DNA from: Cytophagales bacterium
GTDB lineage: Bacteria; Bacteroidota; Bacteroidia; Cytophagales; Cyclobacteriaceae
Assembly: GCA_003537495.1 (NCBI GenBank)
Contig: DPSB01000603.1
Span: forward strand, 1-8,974
Direction of reading: 5' to 3'
Length of the DNA stretch: 8,974 nt
Below are positions 1-6,411 of this stretch, one piece after another. The notes under the pieces were generated by a model. The model ran no database searches and was not told the origin of the DNA. It was given only the letters and a program-made list of their open reading frames with translations. A program made the translations under genes and the position numbers. The stretch's first letter is position 1, and every line of letters starts with the position of its first letter.

Positions 1-35
1 CCCATCTTACCCAATCCGATTAAACCGATTTGCAT
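1..35 (-). CDS. gnd: 6-phosphogluconate dehydrogenase, N-terminal fragment (runs off left edge)
   Basis: Only the first 11 full codons are visible, starting at an ATG at 35-33 and reading MQIGLIGLGKM, with the next codon beginning GG. This is the beta strand and glycine-rich turn (GLIGLGKMG) that opens the NADP-binding Rossmann domain of 6-phosphogluconate dehydrogenase. The enzyme oxidatively decarboxylates 6-phosphogluconate to ribulose 5-phosphate, making NADPH in the cytosol. Related beta-hydroxyacid dehydrogenases share the motif, so the fragment alone would not settle the identity. The preceding gene on the same strand is a gluconokinase, whose product is this enzyme's substrate, and that makes gnd the best call. 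The gap to that gene is 163 bases, so gnd may be co-transcribed or have its own promoter. The rest of the gene is outside the window. Confidence 0.72.
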   Translation of the reverse strand, partial: MQIGLIGLGKM

Positions 36-84
36 TACAAGAAGAGTTTAGTAATAAAAAAATTATTCAGGCCTTGACCAAAAG

Positions 85-115
85 CAAAGTAAACGATATG
101 AACACACAACAGAAA
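85..115 (-). promoter_or_regulatory. Possible Bacteroidota-type promoter for gnd
   Basis: Read on the minus strand, 115-112 is TTTC and 92-85 is TTACTTTG, separated by 19 bases. The Bacteroidota housekeeping consensus is TTTG, 19-21 bases, TAnnTTTG, so this has 3 of 4 and 5 of 6 conserved bases at a correct spacing. Transcription would start near 80, about 45 bases before the gnd ATG. The site is AT-rich intergenic DNA where such matches can arise by chance, so this is a weak inference. Confidence 0.25.
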
Positions 116-198
116 CCCGGTTTTTGGTGATTTCGTGGATTCTAATTCCGCAACCGTTTGATTAGGCTTTAAAGTGGGATTTTTATGAATAAATCCAG

Positions 199-1644
199 TT
201 AAAACAATTTTTCTACTGTCTGATATAAGGCTTTGAAACGAGTATATACCGCTGCATATACGTGTGCATTATTTGCATGGGGCGTAAAAATGGTATGCAT
301 CTCAGCAGCACTTACAAAAGTTACTTCTATTGTTTGAAACGCCAGGCGCGCGGCACCCATGGCGGAGGCATCATGATTGGATGAAACAATAACTTCGCGG
401 TCTAAAACATCGGCCAACATTTGTACCCACTCCGGAAAGTGAGTAATGCCGCCACTTACCACAACCTTAACGGATGGTCCACACACCGTTTCAACACTTT
501 CGGTAATCCACTTTAATTCAAAACAAATGGCTTCGAGTAAGGCTCGTGCAAAATGTTGTTGCGTATGCTGCATGCTAATGTTAAAGAAAACACCGCGCGC
601 CTCAGCCTTATAAATCGGTGCACGTTCGCCTTGCAAAAAGGGAAGCGCCAACAGACCATCGCTGCCAGCCGGAATTTTCTTGCAAACCTGAGCAACAATC
701 GCGGGCAACTTTTCAGCACCTGAAAATTCTTTTACGAACCAATCCATCACAGCCGTGCCGTTATTGGTTGCACCACCGGCCACAGTTTCAGTATTAGTTA
801 AAATATAATTGAACAATCTGCTTTGGGGATCGGATAAGTTGCGGGTAGCCGATCGTCTTACCGCCCCACTGGTACCTAACGTTACGGTAAGCACACCGAG
901 CTGCATAGCATCGCTGCCAAGCTGGGCCAGGCAACCATCGCTGGCGCCTATAACCAATGGAATATGCTGATAGCCCGCTAAATCTTTTACCACTTTAAGT
1001 TTGGCCTGATGCGTTACCGGAACCGGATTAGAAAGTTGTTGTGGTGTAATACCTGCAAGCTCTAAAGCTGTTTTATTCCAGATATGGTTGTGAATATTAA
1101 ACAACCCTGTAGCCGAAGCTAAAGAATAATCAATGCTAAATTCTCCGGTAAGGTGATACCACACAAATTCCTTAATGGAGATAAACTTAAATGCATGCGA
1201 ATGTATTTCAGGTTCGTTAACCCTAAACCACATTAACTTACATAATGGCGACATCGGGTGAACGGGTGTTCCGTTTTGCTGATGCAACTCAATTCCAGTA
1301 ACAGTATGCCGAAGTGCTTTTGCTTGCACAGAGCTTCGGGTATCGGCCCAAATGATTAACGGAGTAAGAGTTTCACATTTTTTATTTACAGCTACTACGC
1401 TATGCATGGCGCTGCTAAAGGCCAACGCAACTACTTTCGATAAATCAATTTGCGATTCAATTGTCTTTAAACCAGAAACAACTGCAGCGAGAATTTCATT
1501 AGCATCTTGTTCTGCAAACCCAGGTTGAGGGTAAAATGTAGGATAATAGACCTGATGCTGGGCCAACACATCGCCAGTAGCGGTTACGGCAAGTACTTTT
1601 GTGCTGGTGGTGCCAATATCAACGGCTATAACAAAAGGATTCAA
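199..1644 (-). CDS. gntK: Gluconokinase, FGGY family
   Basis: Predicted to phosphorylate D-gluconate to 6-phosphogluconate with ATP in the cytosol. The 481-residue length fits FGGY sugar kinases. Visible landmarks are the N-terminal phosphate-binding strand AVDIGTTSTK (7-16), the WADTR motif (99-103), the candidate catalytic base Asp236 in IGASDG, the second ATPase-fold motif TLGTSGA (255-261), GGATNNG (290-296), PFLQGERAP (335-343), and the adenosine-motif region SGGITHFPEW (397-406) followed by SAMGAA (427-432). The GGxxNNG and GERAP stretches resemble Bacillus-type GntK more than xylulose or glycerol kinases. The neighbouring gnd fragment, which would use the product, supports gluconate as substrate. 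The only usual start codon between the upstream in-frame stop (1656-1654) and the conserved N-terminus is TTG at 1644-1642, so a TTG start is likely. No Shine-Dalgarno sequence is seen. A degenerate -7-like element (1672-1664) lies just upstream but has no -33 partner. Xylulokinase is the main alternative. Confidence 0.85.
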   Translation of the reverse strand: MNPFVIAVDIGTTSTKVLAVTATGDVLAQHQVYYPTFYPQPGFAEQDANEILAAVVSGLKTIESQIDLSKVVALAFSSAMHSVVAVNKKCETLTPLIIWADTRSSVQAKALRHTVTGIELHQQNGTPVHPMSPLCKLMWFRVNEPEIHSHAFKFISIKEFVWYHLTGEFSIDYSLASATGLFNIHNHIWNKTALELAGITPQQLSNPVPVTHQAKLKVVKDLAGYQHIPLVIGASDGCLAQLGSDAMQLGVLTVTLGTSGAVRRSATRNLSDPQSRLFNYILTNTETVAGGATNNGTAVMDWFVKEFSGAEKLPAIVAQVCKKIPAGSDGLLALPFLQGERAPIYKAEARGVFFNISMQHTQQHFARALLEAICFELKWITESVETVCGPSVKVVVSGGITHFPEWVQMLADVLDREVIVSSNHDASAMGAARLAFQTIEVTFVSAAEMHTIFTPHANNAHVYAAVYTRFKALYQTVEKLF

Positions 1645-1700
1645 GATCTGGGATTAAGACCCTCAAAATATAAAAAGCTTACGATTAAAATAAGGTGGAA

Positions 1701-2057
1701 TTACCTTTTCAGAAACTTATAGGTGCCACGCAGGTTGGCTTGTTCATCGCGCACCGAAACAAAATAATAACCGGTTGCCAATTCCTTCACCTTCAGTTTG
1801 ACCTCGTGTTCATCCACAACTTCGGTTTCTACCTCCAAGGTATTGCCCAGAATATTGTGAACGGTTAACTTGACCTTTTTGGCTTGTGGTGCTTCGAACT
1901 TAAGGCTCAAAAATTCGATAGCCGGATTGGGGTAAACCTGTACCTGTTTGATTAGATCCGGACCGTTAGAGCCAAAACTTTCTTCACGCATCTGTGCATA
2001 ACCCAAGTGGGCAACTGCAAGAATGGCTATTAAAAATATGGCTTTCTTCAGGTTCAT
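1701..2057 (-). CDS. Small secreted protein made almost only of a type IX secretion sorting domain
   Basis: 118 residues with an ATG start. Residues 1-21 form a signal peptide: basic MNLKK, a hydrophobic core, then GYA before a probable cleavage and Gln22. From about residue 38 to the end it matches the Por secretion tail (type A sorting domain): VYPNP at 41-45, alternating hydrophobic strands (LSLKF, VKLTV), a central LGN turn, GYYFVSV at 96-102, and a short basic end KFLKR. Such tails normally follow a large cargo and direct it through the outer membrane via the type IX system. Here only about 16 residues separate the signal peptide from the domain, so there is no recognisable cargo. It may be a free sorting domain with its own role, a small surface protein, or the remnant of a larger gene; the intact frame and signal peptide argue against recent decay. 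It lies 88 bases after nnr and 56 bases before gntK. Its function is unknown. Confidence 0.85.
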   Translation of the reverse strand: MNLKKAIFLIAILAVAHLGYAQMREESFGSNGPDLIKQVQVYPNPAIEFLSLKFEAPQAKKVKLTVHNILGNTLEVETEVVDEHEVKLKVKELATGYYFVSVRDEQANLRGTYKFLKR

Positions 2058-2103
2058 AACGCTTATTACGCGAATTATTACTGTTTAGACGCAAGATCTA
2101 AGC

Positions 2104-2138
2104 CAAAAGTTTAAGGCAGGTCACAATTTTTTTACAAA
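2104..2138 (-). promoter_or_regulatory. Possible promoter for the small sorting-domain gene
   Basis: On the minus strand, 2138-2135 is an exact TTTG and 2111-2104 is AACTTTTG, matching 5 of 6 fixed bases of the Bacteroidota -7 element TAnnTTTG. The spacer is 23 bases, longer than the usual 19-21, which lowers confidence. A start near 2098 would give a leader of about 40 bases. The gap after nnr (2058-2145) is the first sizeable intergenic space downstream of nuoA, so a new transcription unit here is plausible. Confidence 0.2.
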
Positions 2139-2145
2139 AATTATG

Positions 2146-3633
2146 TTAAACGAGCCTTTTGAACGCAGCCGGAAGATAATTCACCAGGTCACCAGCAATC
2201 AAACTGGTTTCACCGATCTCGCGAGCGGCAAGATCGCCAGCAAGGCCATGAACATAAACACCAATCAGCGCTGCATCGGTTGTGGAATAACCTTGCGCCA
2301 GTAACGCGGTAAGGATTCCGGTAAGTACATCGCCACTACCACCCGTTGCCATACCAGGATTGCCGGTTGAGTTAAAAAAAATTGAACCATCGGCCAACGC
2401 CACGGCACTATAGGCACCTTTCAACACGACCACAGAATTTATTTTTTGAGCAAGTGCCGAGAGTTTTTCAAGTTTATCAAAATCATTTTGCCAATCGCCT
2501 ACCAATCTTTTGAACTCGCCAGGATGGGGAGTAAGAATACTACCGGCCGGAACTTTAACCAGCAATGCTGGTTTAGCTGCAAGCATATTCAGCGCATCAG
2601 CATCCAGCACAACAGGTTTTACAGATTGATTTAATATCTCCTCAAATCCGGCAACCGTTTCGGGTGCCTGACTTAAACCGGGGCCAAGACCAATTGCGGA
2701 GTAAAAAGATTCGATCTCACGGCCCGAAAAAAAATCAGCAGCCACATCTTGGGTAGCCATAGCCTCAGGAACAGCCGATTGCAAAATCACATTGCCATTG
2801 GCCGGAACATGAACAGTTAACAAGCCAACTCCGGCACGCAAAGCAGCACGGGCCGCTAACACTGCAGCACCCATTTTTCCTGTTGAGCCGGCAATTAACA
2901 GCGCGTGGCCAAAGTTGCCCTTATGATTAAATCTGGCACGTGGCTTTATCAACCGCTTTACAGATTTTTGATTAGTGAGAAAATATTTTGCCGGAGTTTG
3001 CTTTAGAAAAGTTTTACTCAAACCAATATCCACCACATGCCATTCGCCCACAAACGGACTGTTTTGCGGAAGTAAAAAACCGAGCTTAGGTGTTTGAAAC
3101 GTTATGGTGTGATCGGCCCTGAAAATTTCACCCGATGAAGGTGAATCAACACGCAACCCGGAAGGCACATCTACTGCAATCTTAATTACATCGAGTTGAT
3201 TCAATTTGTTAACTACTTCGGCATGCAGCCCCGTTAAATCGCGCGACAAACCCGTACCAAACAACGCATCGATGATGATTGTAAAATCAGTTGAGATTTC
3301 ATGTCCTGAAGAAATTTCTTTTGCTACTAGTTTACTTTCCAGTAGTTTAAAATTTGCATCAAAGTCGGGTGTTGAGTTTTTACTGCGCACAATAAAAACA
3401 TCAACGGGGTAATTCCATTCACGCAGTAACCGAGCAATGCCCAGACCATCGCCACCATTGTTACCGCAACCACATACTACACCCACTTTGTGCGAAGCAT
3501 CATAGCGTTCGGTAAACCAGGTTACAAATGCGTGGCAGGCGCGTTGCATCAACTCAAAAGAAGTGATGCTGCTTTCGCGGATGGTGAAGGCATCCCATGC
3601 TTTAACTTGTTCGGATGTAAAAAGTTTTATCAC
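2146..3633 (-). CDS. nnr: Bifunctional NAD(P)H-hydrate epimerase and ADP-dependent NAD(P)H-hydrate dehydratase
   Basis: A metabolite-repair enzyme. The N-terminal domain (about 1-220, YjeF_N) interconverts the R and S forms of hydrated NADH and NADPH; the C-terminal domain (about 225-495, ribokinase-like) dehydrates the S form back to the working cofactor, using ADP in bacterial enzymes. The 495-residue length is typical of the fused form. Seen in the epimerase half: GCGNNGGDG (55-63), DALFGTGLSRDLTG (122-135) and AVDVPSGL (153-160). Seen in the dehydratase half: HKGNFGHALLIAGSTGKMGA (237-256), VLDADALN (342-349), TPHPGEF (368-374), VLKGAYS (403-409) and the nucleotide-binding catalytic GGSGDVLTG (431-439). 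The start is GTG at 3633-3631; the frame upstream reaches a stop at 3648-3646 without an ATG. The start lies 4 bases after the nuoD stop codon, with AAGG just before it as a possible weak ribosome site, so it is almost certainly translated from the nuo message. That makes NAD(P)H repair part of the complex I expression unit. Confidence 0.95.
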   Translation of the reverse strand: MIKLFTSEQVKAWDAFTIRESSITSFELMQRACHAFVTWFTERYDASHKVGVVCGCGNNGGDGLGIARLLREWNYPVDVFIVRSKNSTPDFDANFKLLESKLVAKEISSGHEISTDFTIIIDALFGTGLSRDLTGLHAEVVNKLNQLDVIKIAVDVPSGLRVDSPSSGEIFRADHTITFQTPKLGFLLPQNSPFVGEWHVVDIGLSKTFLKQTPAKYFLTNQKSVKRLIKPRARFNHKGNFGHALLIAGSTGKMGAAVLAARAALRAGVGLLTVHVPANGNVILQSAVPEAMATQDVAADFFSGREIESFYSAIGLGPGLSQAPETVAGFEEILNQSVKPVVLDADALNMLAAKPALLVKVPAGSILTPHPGEFKRLVGDWQNDFDKLEKLSALAQKINSVVVLKGAYSAVALADGSIFFNSTGNPGMATGGSGDVLTGILTALLAQGYSTTDAALIGVYVHGLAGDLAAREIGETSLIAGDLVNYLPAAFKRLV

Positions 3634-3637
3634 GGCC

Positions 3638-4864
3638 TTAGCGATCTACTTCGCCTAATACAATATCGATTGAACCCAGTATGGCAATCAGATCGGCAAT
3701 TAAAACACCTTTGCAAAGTTCGGGTAAGATGGAAAGGTTTACAAACGAACATGCCCTTACCTTACACCGAAAGGGAATATCGCTTTTGCCATCGGTGCGA
3801 AAGTAAAAACCTAATTCACCTTTTGGGTTTTCGGCTCGCACATAAATCTCTTGCACCTGTGGGCGGATTTTTTTTGGAACCAAGGCCTGCGGATCAAACT
3901 CGCGCGTGCGTTTGTGTTCACCCTCCAACTGATCAATGCATTGCTGCATGATGTGTAACGACTCGTGAATTTCGCGTACGCGCACCCAGGTGCGATCCCA
4001 GCAATCGCCCACTGCCCCCATTTTACCTTCACCAATCGGAATGTCAAAATCTAGTTCGGGGTAAACGGAATAGCCATCTACTTTTCGCAAATCAAACCGA
4101 AGGCCGGAGCCACGCAACATGGGGCCGGTAGCACCACTGTTGATTGCGAGGTTTAATGGCAATACACCCACCCTTGCTGTGCGATCAATAAAAATTTTAT
4201 TATCCACCAGCAGTTGTTCCAGTTCAATTACTTTAGGTTTAAAGTAGGTTATGAACTCGTGGCAGCGTTGTTCAAAACCAACGGGCAGATCATAAAACAA
4301 ACCACCTACCCAAATGTAATTGTACAACATGCGGGCACCACTCGCCCACTCCAGCAAGCGCAGAATATGTTCCCGATCGCGCATGATCCAGAAAAACGGA
4401 GTGAATGCCCCCAGATCTAAACCAAACGTTCCGACTGCAATAAGATGTGAGGCGATACGATTGAGTTCGGCCACCAGCACCCGAATGTATTCTACTCGTT
4501 TCGGAATCTGATTGGTTATGCCGAGCATTCGTTCCACACCCATCGCGTAAGCATGTTCGGAATTCATGGCAGCGAGGTAATCCATCCGATCTACGAATGG
4601 AATGATCTGATTATACGGAAGACTTTCTGCGTGTTTTTCAAAACACCGGTGCAGGTAACCGATGTGTGGCACTACATCTTTAATGATCTCGCCATCACTC
4701 AATACTTCTAATCGCAATACACCGTGTGTAGATGGATGCTGCGGCCCGAGGTTAATGATCATTTCCTCTGACTTCAACTTTGATGCATCGAACTTGTTGG
4801 GTTCGGAAGCAACCAGATTATCGGGTGAAAATATGTATTGAGTTTCCTTCACCTGATTAATCAA
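3638..4864 (-). CDS. nuoD: NADH-quinone oxidoreductase subunit D (49-kDa subunit)
   Basis: A peripheral-arm subunit of respiratory complex I that forms the quinone pocket together with NuoB. The start of the core is [16 protein letters not shown] (38-53), and the end is the family's characteristic [12 protein letters not shown]. By alignment in mind to Thermus Nqo4 (His38 and Tyr87), the quinone-binding residues are His47 and Tyr96, with the same 49-residue spacing. RMDYLAAMN (93-101), [16 protein letters not shown]-like GAFTPFFW and VRACSFVNL are also present. NuoC and NuoD are separate proteins here, unlike the fused NuoCD of E. coli. The start is not ATG: between the upstream stop (4870-4868) and the core the possible starts are TTG at 4864 (8-base overlap with nuoC) or GTG at 4852. 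The first ATG is codon 35, immediately before the conserved core, and would leave no N-terminal arm. I chose TTG because the overlap mirrors the nuoB-nuoC junction. No nuoE follows; nnr does. Confidence 0.96.
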   Translation of the reverse strand: MINQVKETQYIFSPDNLVASEPNKFDASKLKSEEMIINLGPQHPSTHGVLRLEVLSDGEIIKDVVPHIGYLHRCFEKHAESLPYNQIIPFVDRMDYLAAMNSEHAYAMGVERMLGITNQIPKRVEYIRVLVAELNRIASHLIAVGTFGLDLGAFTPFFWIMRDREHILRLLEWASGARMLYNYIWVGGLFYDLPVGFEQRCHEFITYFKPKVIELEQLLVDNKIFIDRTARVGVLPLNLAINSGATGPMLRGSGLRFDLRKVDGYSVYPELDFDIPIGEGKMGAVGDCWDRTWVRVREIHESLHIMQQCIDQLEGEHKRTREFDPQALVPKKIRPQVQEIYVRAENPKGELGFYFRTDGKSDIPFRCKVRACSFVNLSILPELCKGVLIADLIAILGSIDIVLGEVDR

Positions 4865-5330
4865 TTTTTATTCCGCGATAGGTTTCTTCGTGTTGATAAT
4901 CTTTGCGCAACGGATAACCATTCCAATCGGCTGGCATTAAAATTCTGCGTAAGTCAGGATGGTTTTTAAAAACAATTCCGAACATATCGAACACTTCACG
5001 CTCTAACCAATTGGCAGATTTCCAGATTGTAGTTAGTGTTTCAACTTCTGGATTTTCGCGGGGTACTATAACCTTCAGCATCAGCGATTGATGGAATGGA
5101 ATAGAATACAAATGATAAATCACTTCCATCGTATTGGCCTCTGGCCCATTATCCACTCCTGTTATGCAGGTGAGCATGTCGAAATATGTTTCGGGATTTT
5201 TGTGGAGCCGTTCACAAACTTGTGTTAGCGTAGCTGCATCAACTACCAACGTTAATGGCATAGCGTTCTTGAGTTCATCTGCATGGCCAGCCACCTGGCG
5301 AACCAATTCTATCAATCGTGCATTATCCAT
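4857..5330 (-). CDS. nuoC: NADH-quinone oxidoreductase subunit C (30-kDa subunit)
   Basis: A peripheral-arm structural subunit of complex I that packs against NuoD and NuoB. It is 157 residues, close to the usual length of an unfused bacterial NuoC. The family signature is clear in the C-terminal half: [20 protein letters not shown] followed by [18 protein letters not shown]. The middle, [12 protein letters not shown], then a strand with [17 protein letters not shown], is also typical. The ATG start at 5330-5328 overlaps the end of nuoB by 8 bases, and the stop at 4859-4857 overlaps the nuoD start by 8 bases, so translation is probably coupled in both directions. The protein ends in a short charged tail ([10 protein letters not shown]), as in other Bacteroidota homologues I can recall. 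Confidence 0.95.
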   Translation of the reverse strand: MDNARLIELVRQVAGHADELKNAMPLTLVVDAATLTQVCERLHKNPETYFDMLTCITGVDNGPEANTMEVIYHLYSIPFHQSLMLKVIVPRENPEVETLTTIWKSANWLEREVFDMFGIVFKNHPDLRRILMPADWNGYPLRKDYQHEETYRGIKID

Positions 5331-5844
5331 TTTTTACGATCAAATTTTCCAACGCTGTTGGCTTCACTCTACTCTCATTTCGGATTTTCTCGTGCAATTT
5401 CAGAATGCCCCCGATCAACGCTTCGGGGCGGGGCGGACAACCAGGCACATATACATCAACGGGTACAATACGATCAACGCCTTTCACCACATGATACCCG
5501 TGCTGCCAGTAAGGACCTCCGCAATTGGAACACGAGCCCATTGAAATAACATAGCGCGGTTCGGCCATTTGTTCATACAACTGCCGGATGCGATCGGCCA
5601 TTTTGAACGTAACAGTACCTGAAACGATCATCACATCGGATTGACGTGGTGTGGCGCGCGGCACCATACCAAACCTATCCATATCATACACGGTACTCCC
5701 AGTGCTCATAAATTCAATCGCACAGCACGCCAACCCGAACGTCATGGGAAAAAGCGATGACAACCGCGACCAGTTAAGCAGGTCATCTACTTTAGTAATG
5801 ATAACGCCACCGTTTTCAAATTGCTGATCGAGTAAACCCTTCAT
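5323..5844 (-). CDS. nuoB: NADH-quinone oxidoreductase subunit B (PSST, carries iron-sulfur cluster N2)
   Basis: Holds the terminal 4Fe-4S cluster N2, which hands electrons to quinone in complex I. The four expected ligands are visible: the tandem pair Cys40-Cys41 in [10 protein letters not shown], Cys105 in [11 protein letters not shown], and Cys136 in [11 protein letters not shown] fifth cysteine, Cys108, sits three residues after a ligand where many proteobacterial and Thermus proteins have serine; it is not expected to bind N2. The segment [20 protein letters not shown] (58-77) is the usual arginine-rich, quinone-side region. The length, 173 residues, is normal. The ATG at 5844-5842 overlaps the nuoA stop in an ATGA arrangement, indicating translational coupling. 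Confidence 0.97.
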   Translation of the reverse strand: MKGLLDQQFENGGVIITKVDDLLNWSRLSSLFPMTFGLACCAIEFMSTGSTVYDMDRFGMVPRATPRQSDVMIVSGTVTFKMADRIRQLYEQMAEPRYVISMGSCSNCGGPYWQHGYHVVKGVDRIVPVDVYVPGCPPRPEALIGGILKLHEKIRNESRVKPTALENLIVKNG

Positions 5845-6326
5845 GATCTGCGTTTATATTTTTCGTTAATGGCTTCATACTTATCAGCTGGTACGGGTGA
5901 GTTTACATCGCGCACAGCGGGTTTGGATTTTACCCAATCCAGATGTCCTTGTTTCCAGGCATAGATTAATCCTAAAAAGAGAATCAAAATAAAAATCAAC
6001 ATTTCGCCAAAGGCAAGCCAACCCCAACTGCCCGAAGTTTGTTCATGCAGTTGTGCATCGCCAAACACCACTGCCCACGGAAACATAAACACAACTTCAA
6101 CTTCAAAAAGAATGAAGACGAGTGCAAGAACATAAAAGCGTAAGTTAAACTGTACCCATGCCGGACCTTGTGGCATCTCACCACTTTCATAAGGCATTTG
6201 CTTTTGTGCGCTGGGGCGATCCGGTCGGATGAGGCGTGATACAAATAAAGCAACCAGCACAAAGCCTAAACCACCTGCCAGGAAGAAAATGAATTGAAGC
6301 AGAAACCCATCGGAAGTGGAAAGCAT
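5841..6326 (-). CDS. nuoA: NADH-quinone oxidoreductase subunit A (ND3 homologue)
   Basis: A small membrane subunit at the junction of the arms of complex I. Three hydrophobic helices are visible at about 8-30, 62-88 and 104-123 of the 161-residue product. The loop after helix 1 reads [14 protein letters not shown] (44-57) and is followed by [20 protein letters not shown] (61-80), the core of the family, including the buried acidic residues Glu75 and Glu77. The loop normally reads YECG; here Ser48 replaces the cysteine equivalent to Cys39 of mammalian ND3. A charged C-terminal tail of about 40 residues makes the protein somewhat longer than many homologues. I chose the ATG at 6326-6324; a TTG two codons upstream at 6332 is possible, and an in-frame stop lies at 6341-6339. 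It is the first gene of the nuoABCD-nnr unit and its stop overlaps the nuoB start. Confidence 0.95.
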   Translation of the reverse strand: MLSTSDGFLLQFIFFLAGGLGFVLVALFVSRLIRPDRPSAQKQMPYESGEMPQGPAWVQFNLRFYVLALVFILFEVEVVFMFPWAVVFGDAQLHEQTSGSWGWLAFGEMLIFILILFLGLIYAWKQGHLDWVKSKPAVRDVNSPVPADKYEAINEKYKRRS

Positions 6327-6355
6327 ACCCAAAAGTACTCACTCGGGAGTAATTA

Positions 6356-6407
6356 TTAAGACCTTCCAGGTCTTTCTATGTTGGTAAAAAGACCCGGAAG
6401 GTCTTAA
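6356..6407. repeat. Long nested inverted repeat between the phosphatase gene and nuoA; possible transcript-end structure
   Basis: The arms 6356-6375 and 6388-6407 pair over 20 positions around a 12-base loop (6376-6387). Nineteen are Watson-Crick pairs. The exception is 6368/6395, which is A-C in plus-strand RNA but becomes an allowed G-U pair in minus-strand RNA, the strand transcribed here. Each arm is itself a short palindrome, AAGACC-five bases-GGTCTT (6358-6374 and 6389-6405), so two small hairpins can replace the long one. It starts 4 bases after the phosphatase stop codon. There is no classical run of U after the stem, only the AT-rich TAATAATTA-type sequence, so Rho-independent termination is uncertain. 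It may instead protect the 3' end of the phosphatase mRNA, attenuate reading into nuoA, or be one copy of a dispersed genomic palindrome. Confidence 0.8.
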
Positions 6408-6411
6408 CAAG

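Noticed and set aside
2063..2081. Direct repeat TTATTAC at 2063-2069 and 2075-2081 just upstream of the small sorting-domain gene.
   Set aside because: Two 7-base copies in AT-rich leader DNA are easily explained by chance, and no regulator can be tied to them.
3490..3951. Open frame of 153 codons on the plus strand across the nnr-nuoD junction.
   Set aside because: It lies opposite strongly conserved coding sequence of both genes and its translation has no recognisable domain; it is a shadow frame.
5134..5549. Overlapping plus-strand frames of 136 and 88 codons across nuoC and nuoB.
   Set aside because: They are antisense to well-conserved complex I genes and show no protein-like features.
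6330..6337. Exact match to the Bacteroidota -7 element (TACTTTTG on the minus strand) directly before nuoA.
   Set aside because: It would place the transcription start at or inside the nuoA start codon and there is no TTTG element 19-21 bases upstream, so it is more likely chance than a promoter.
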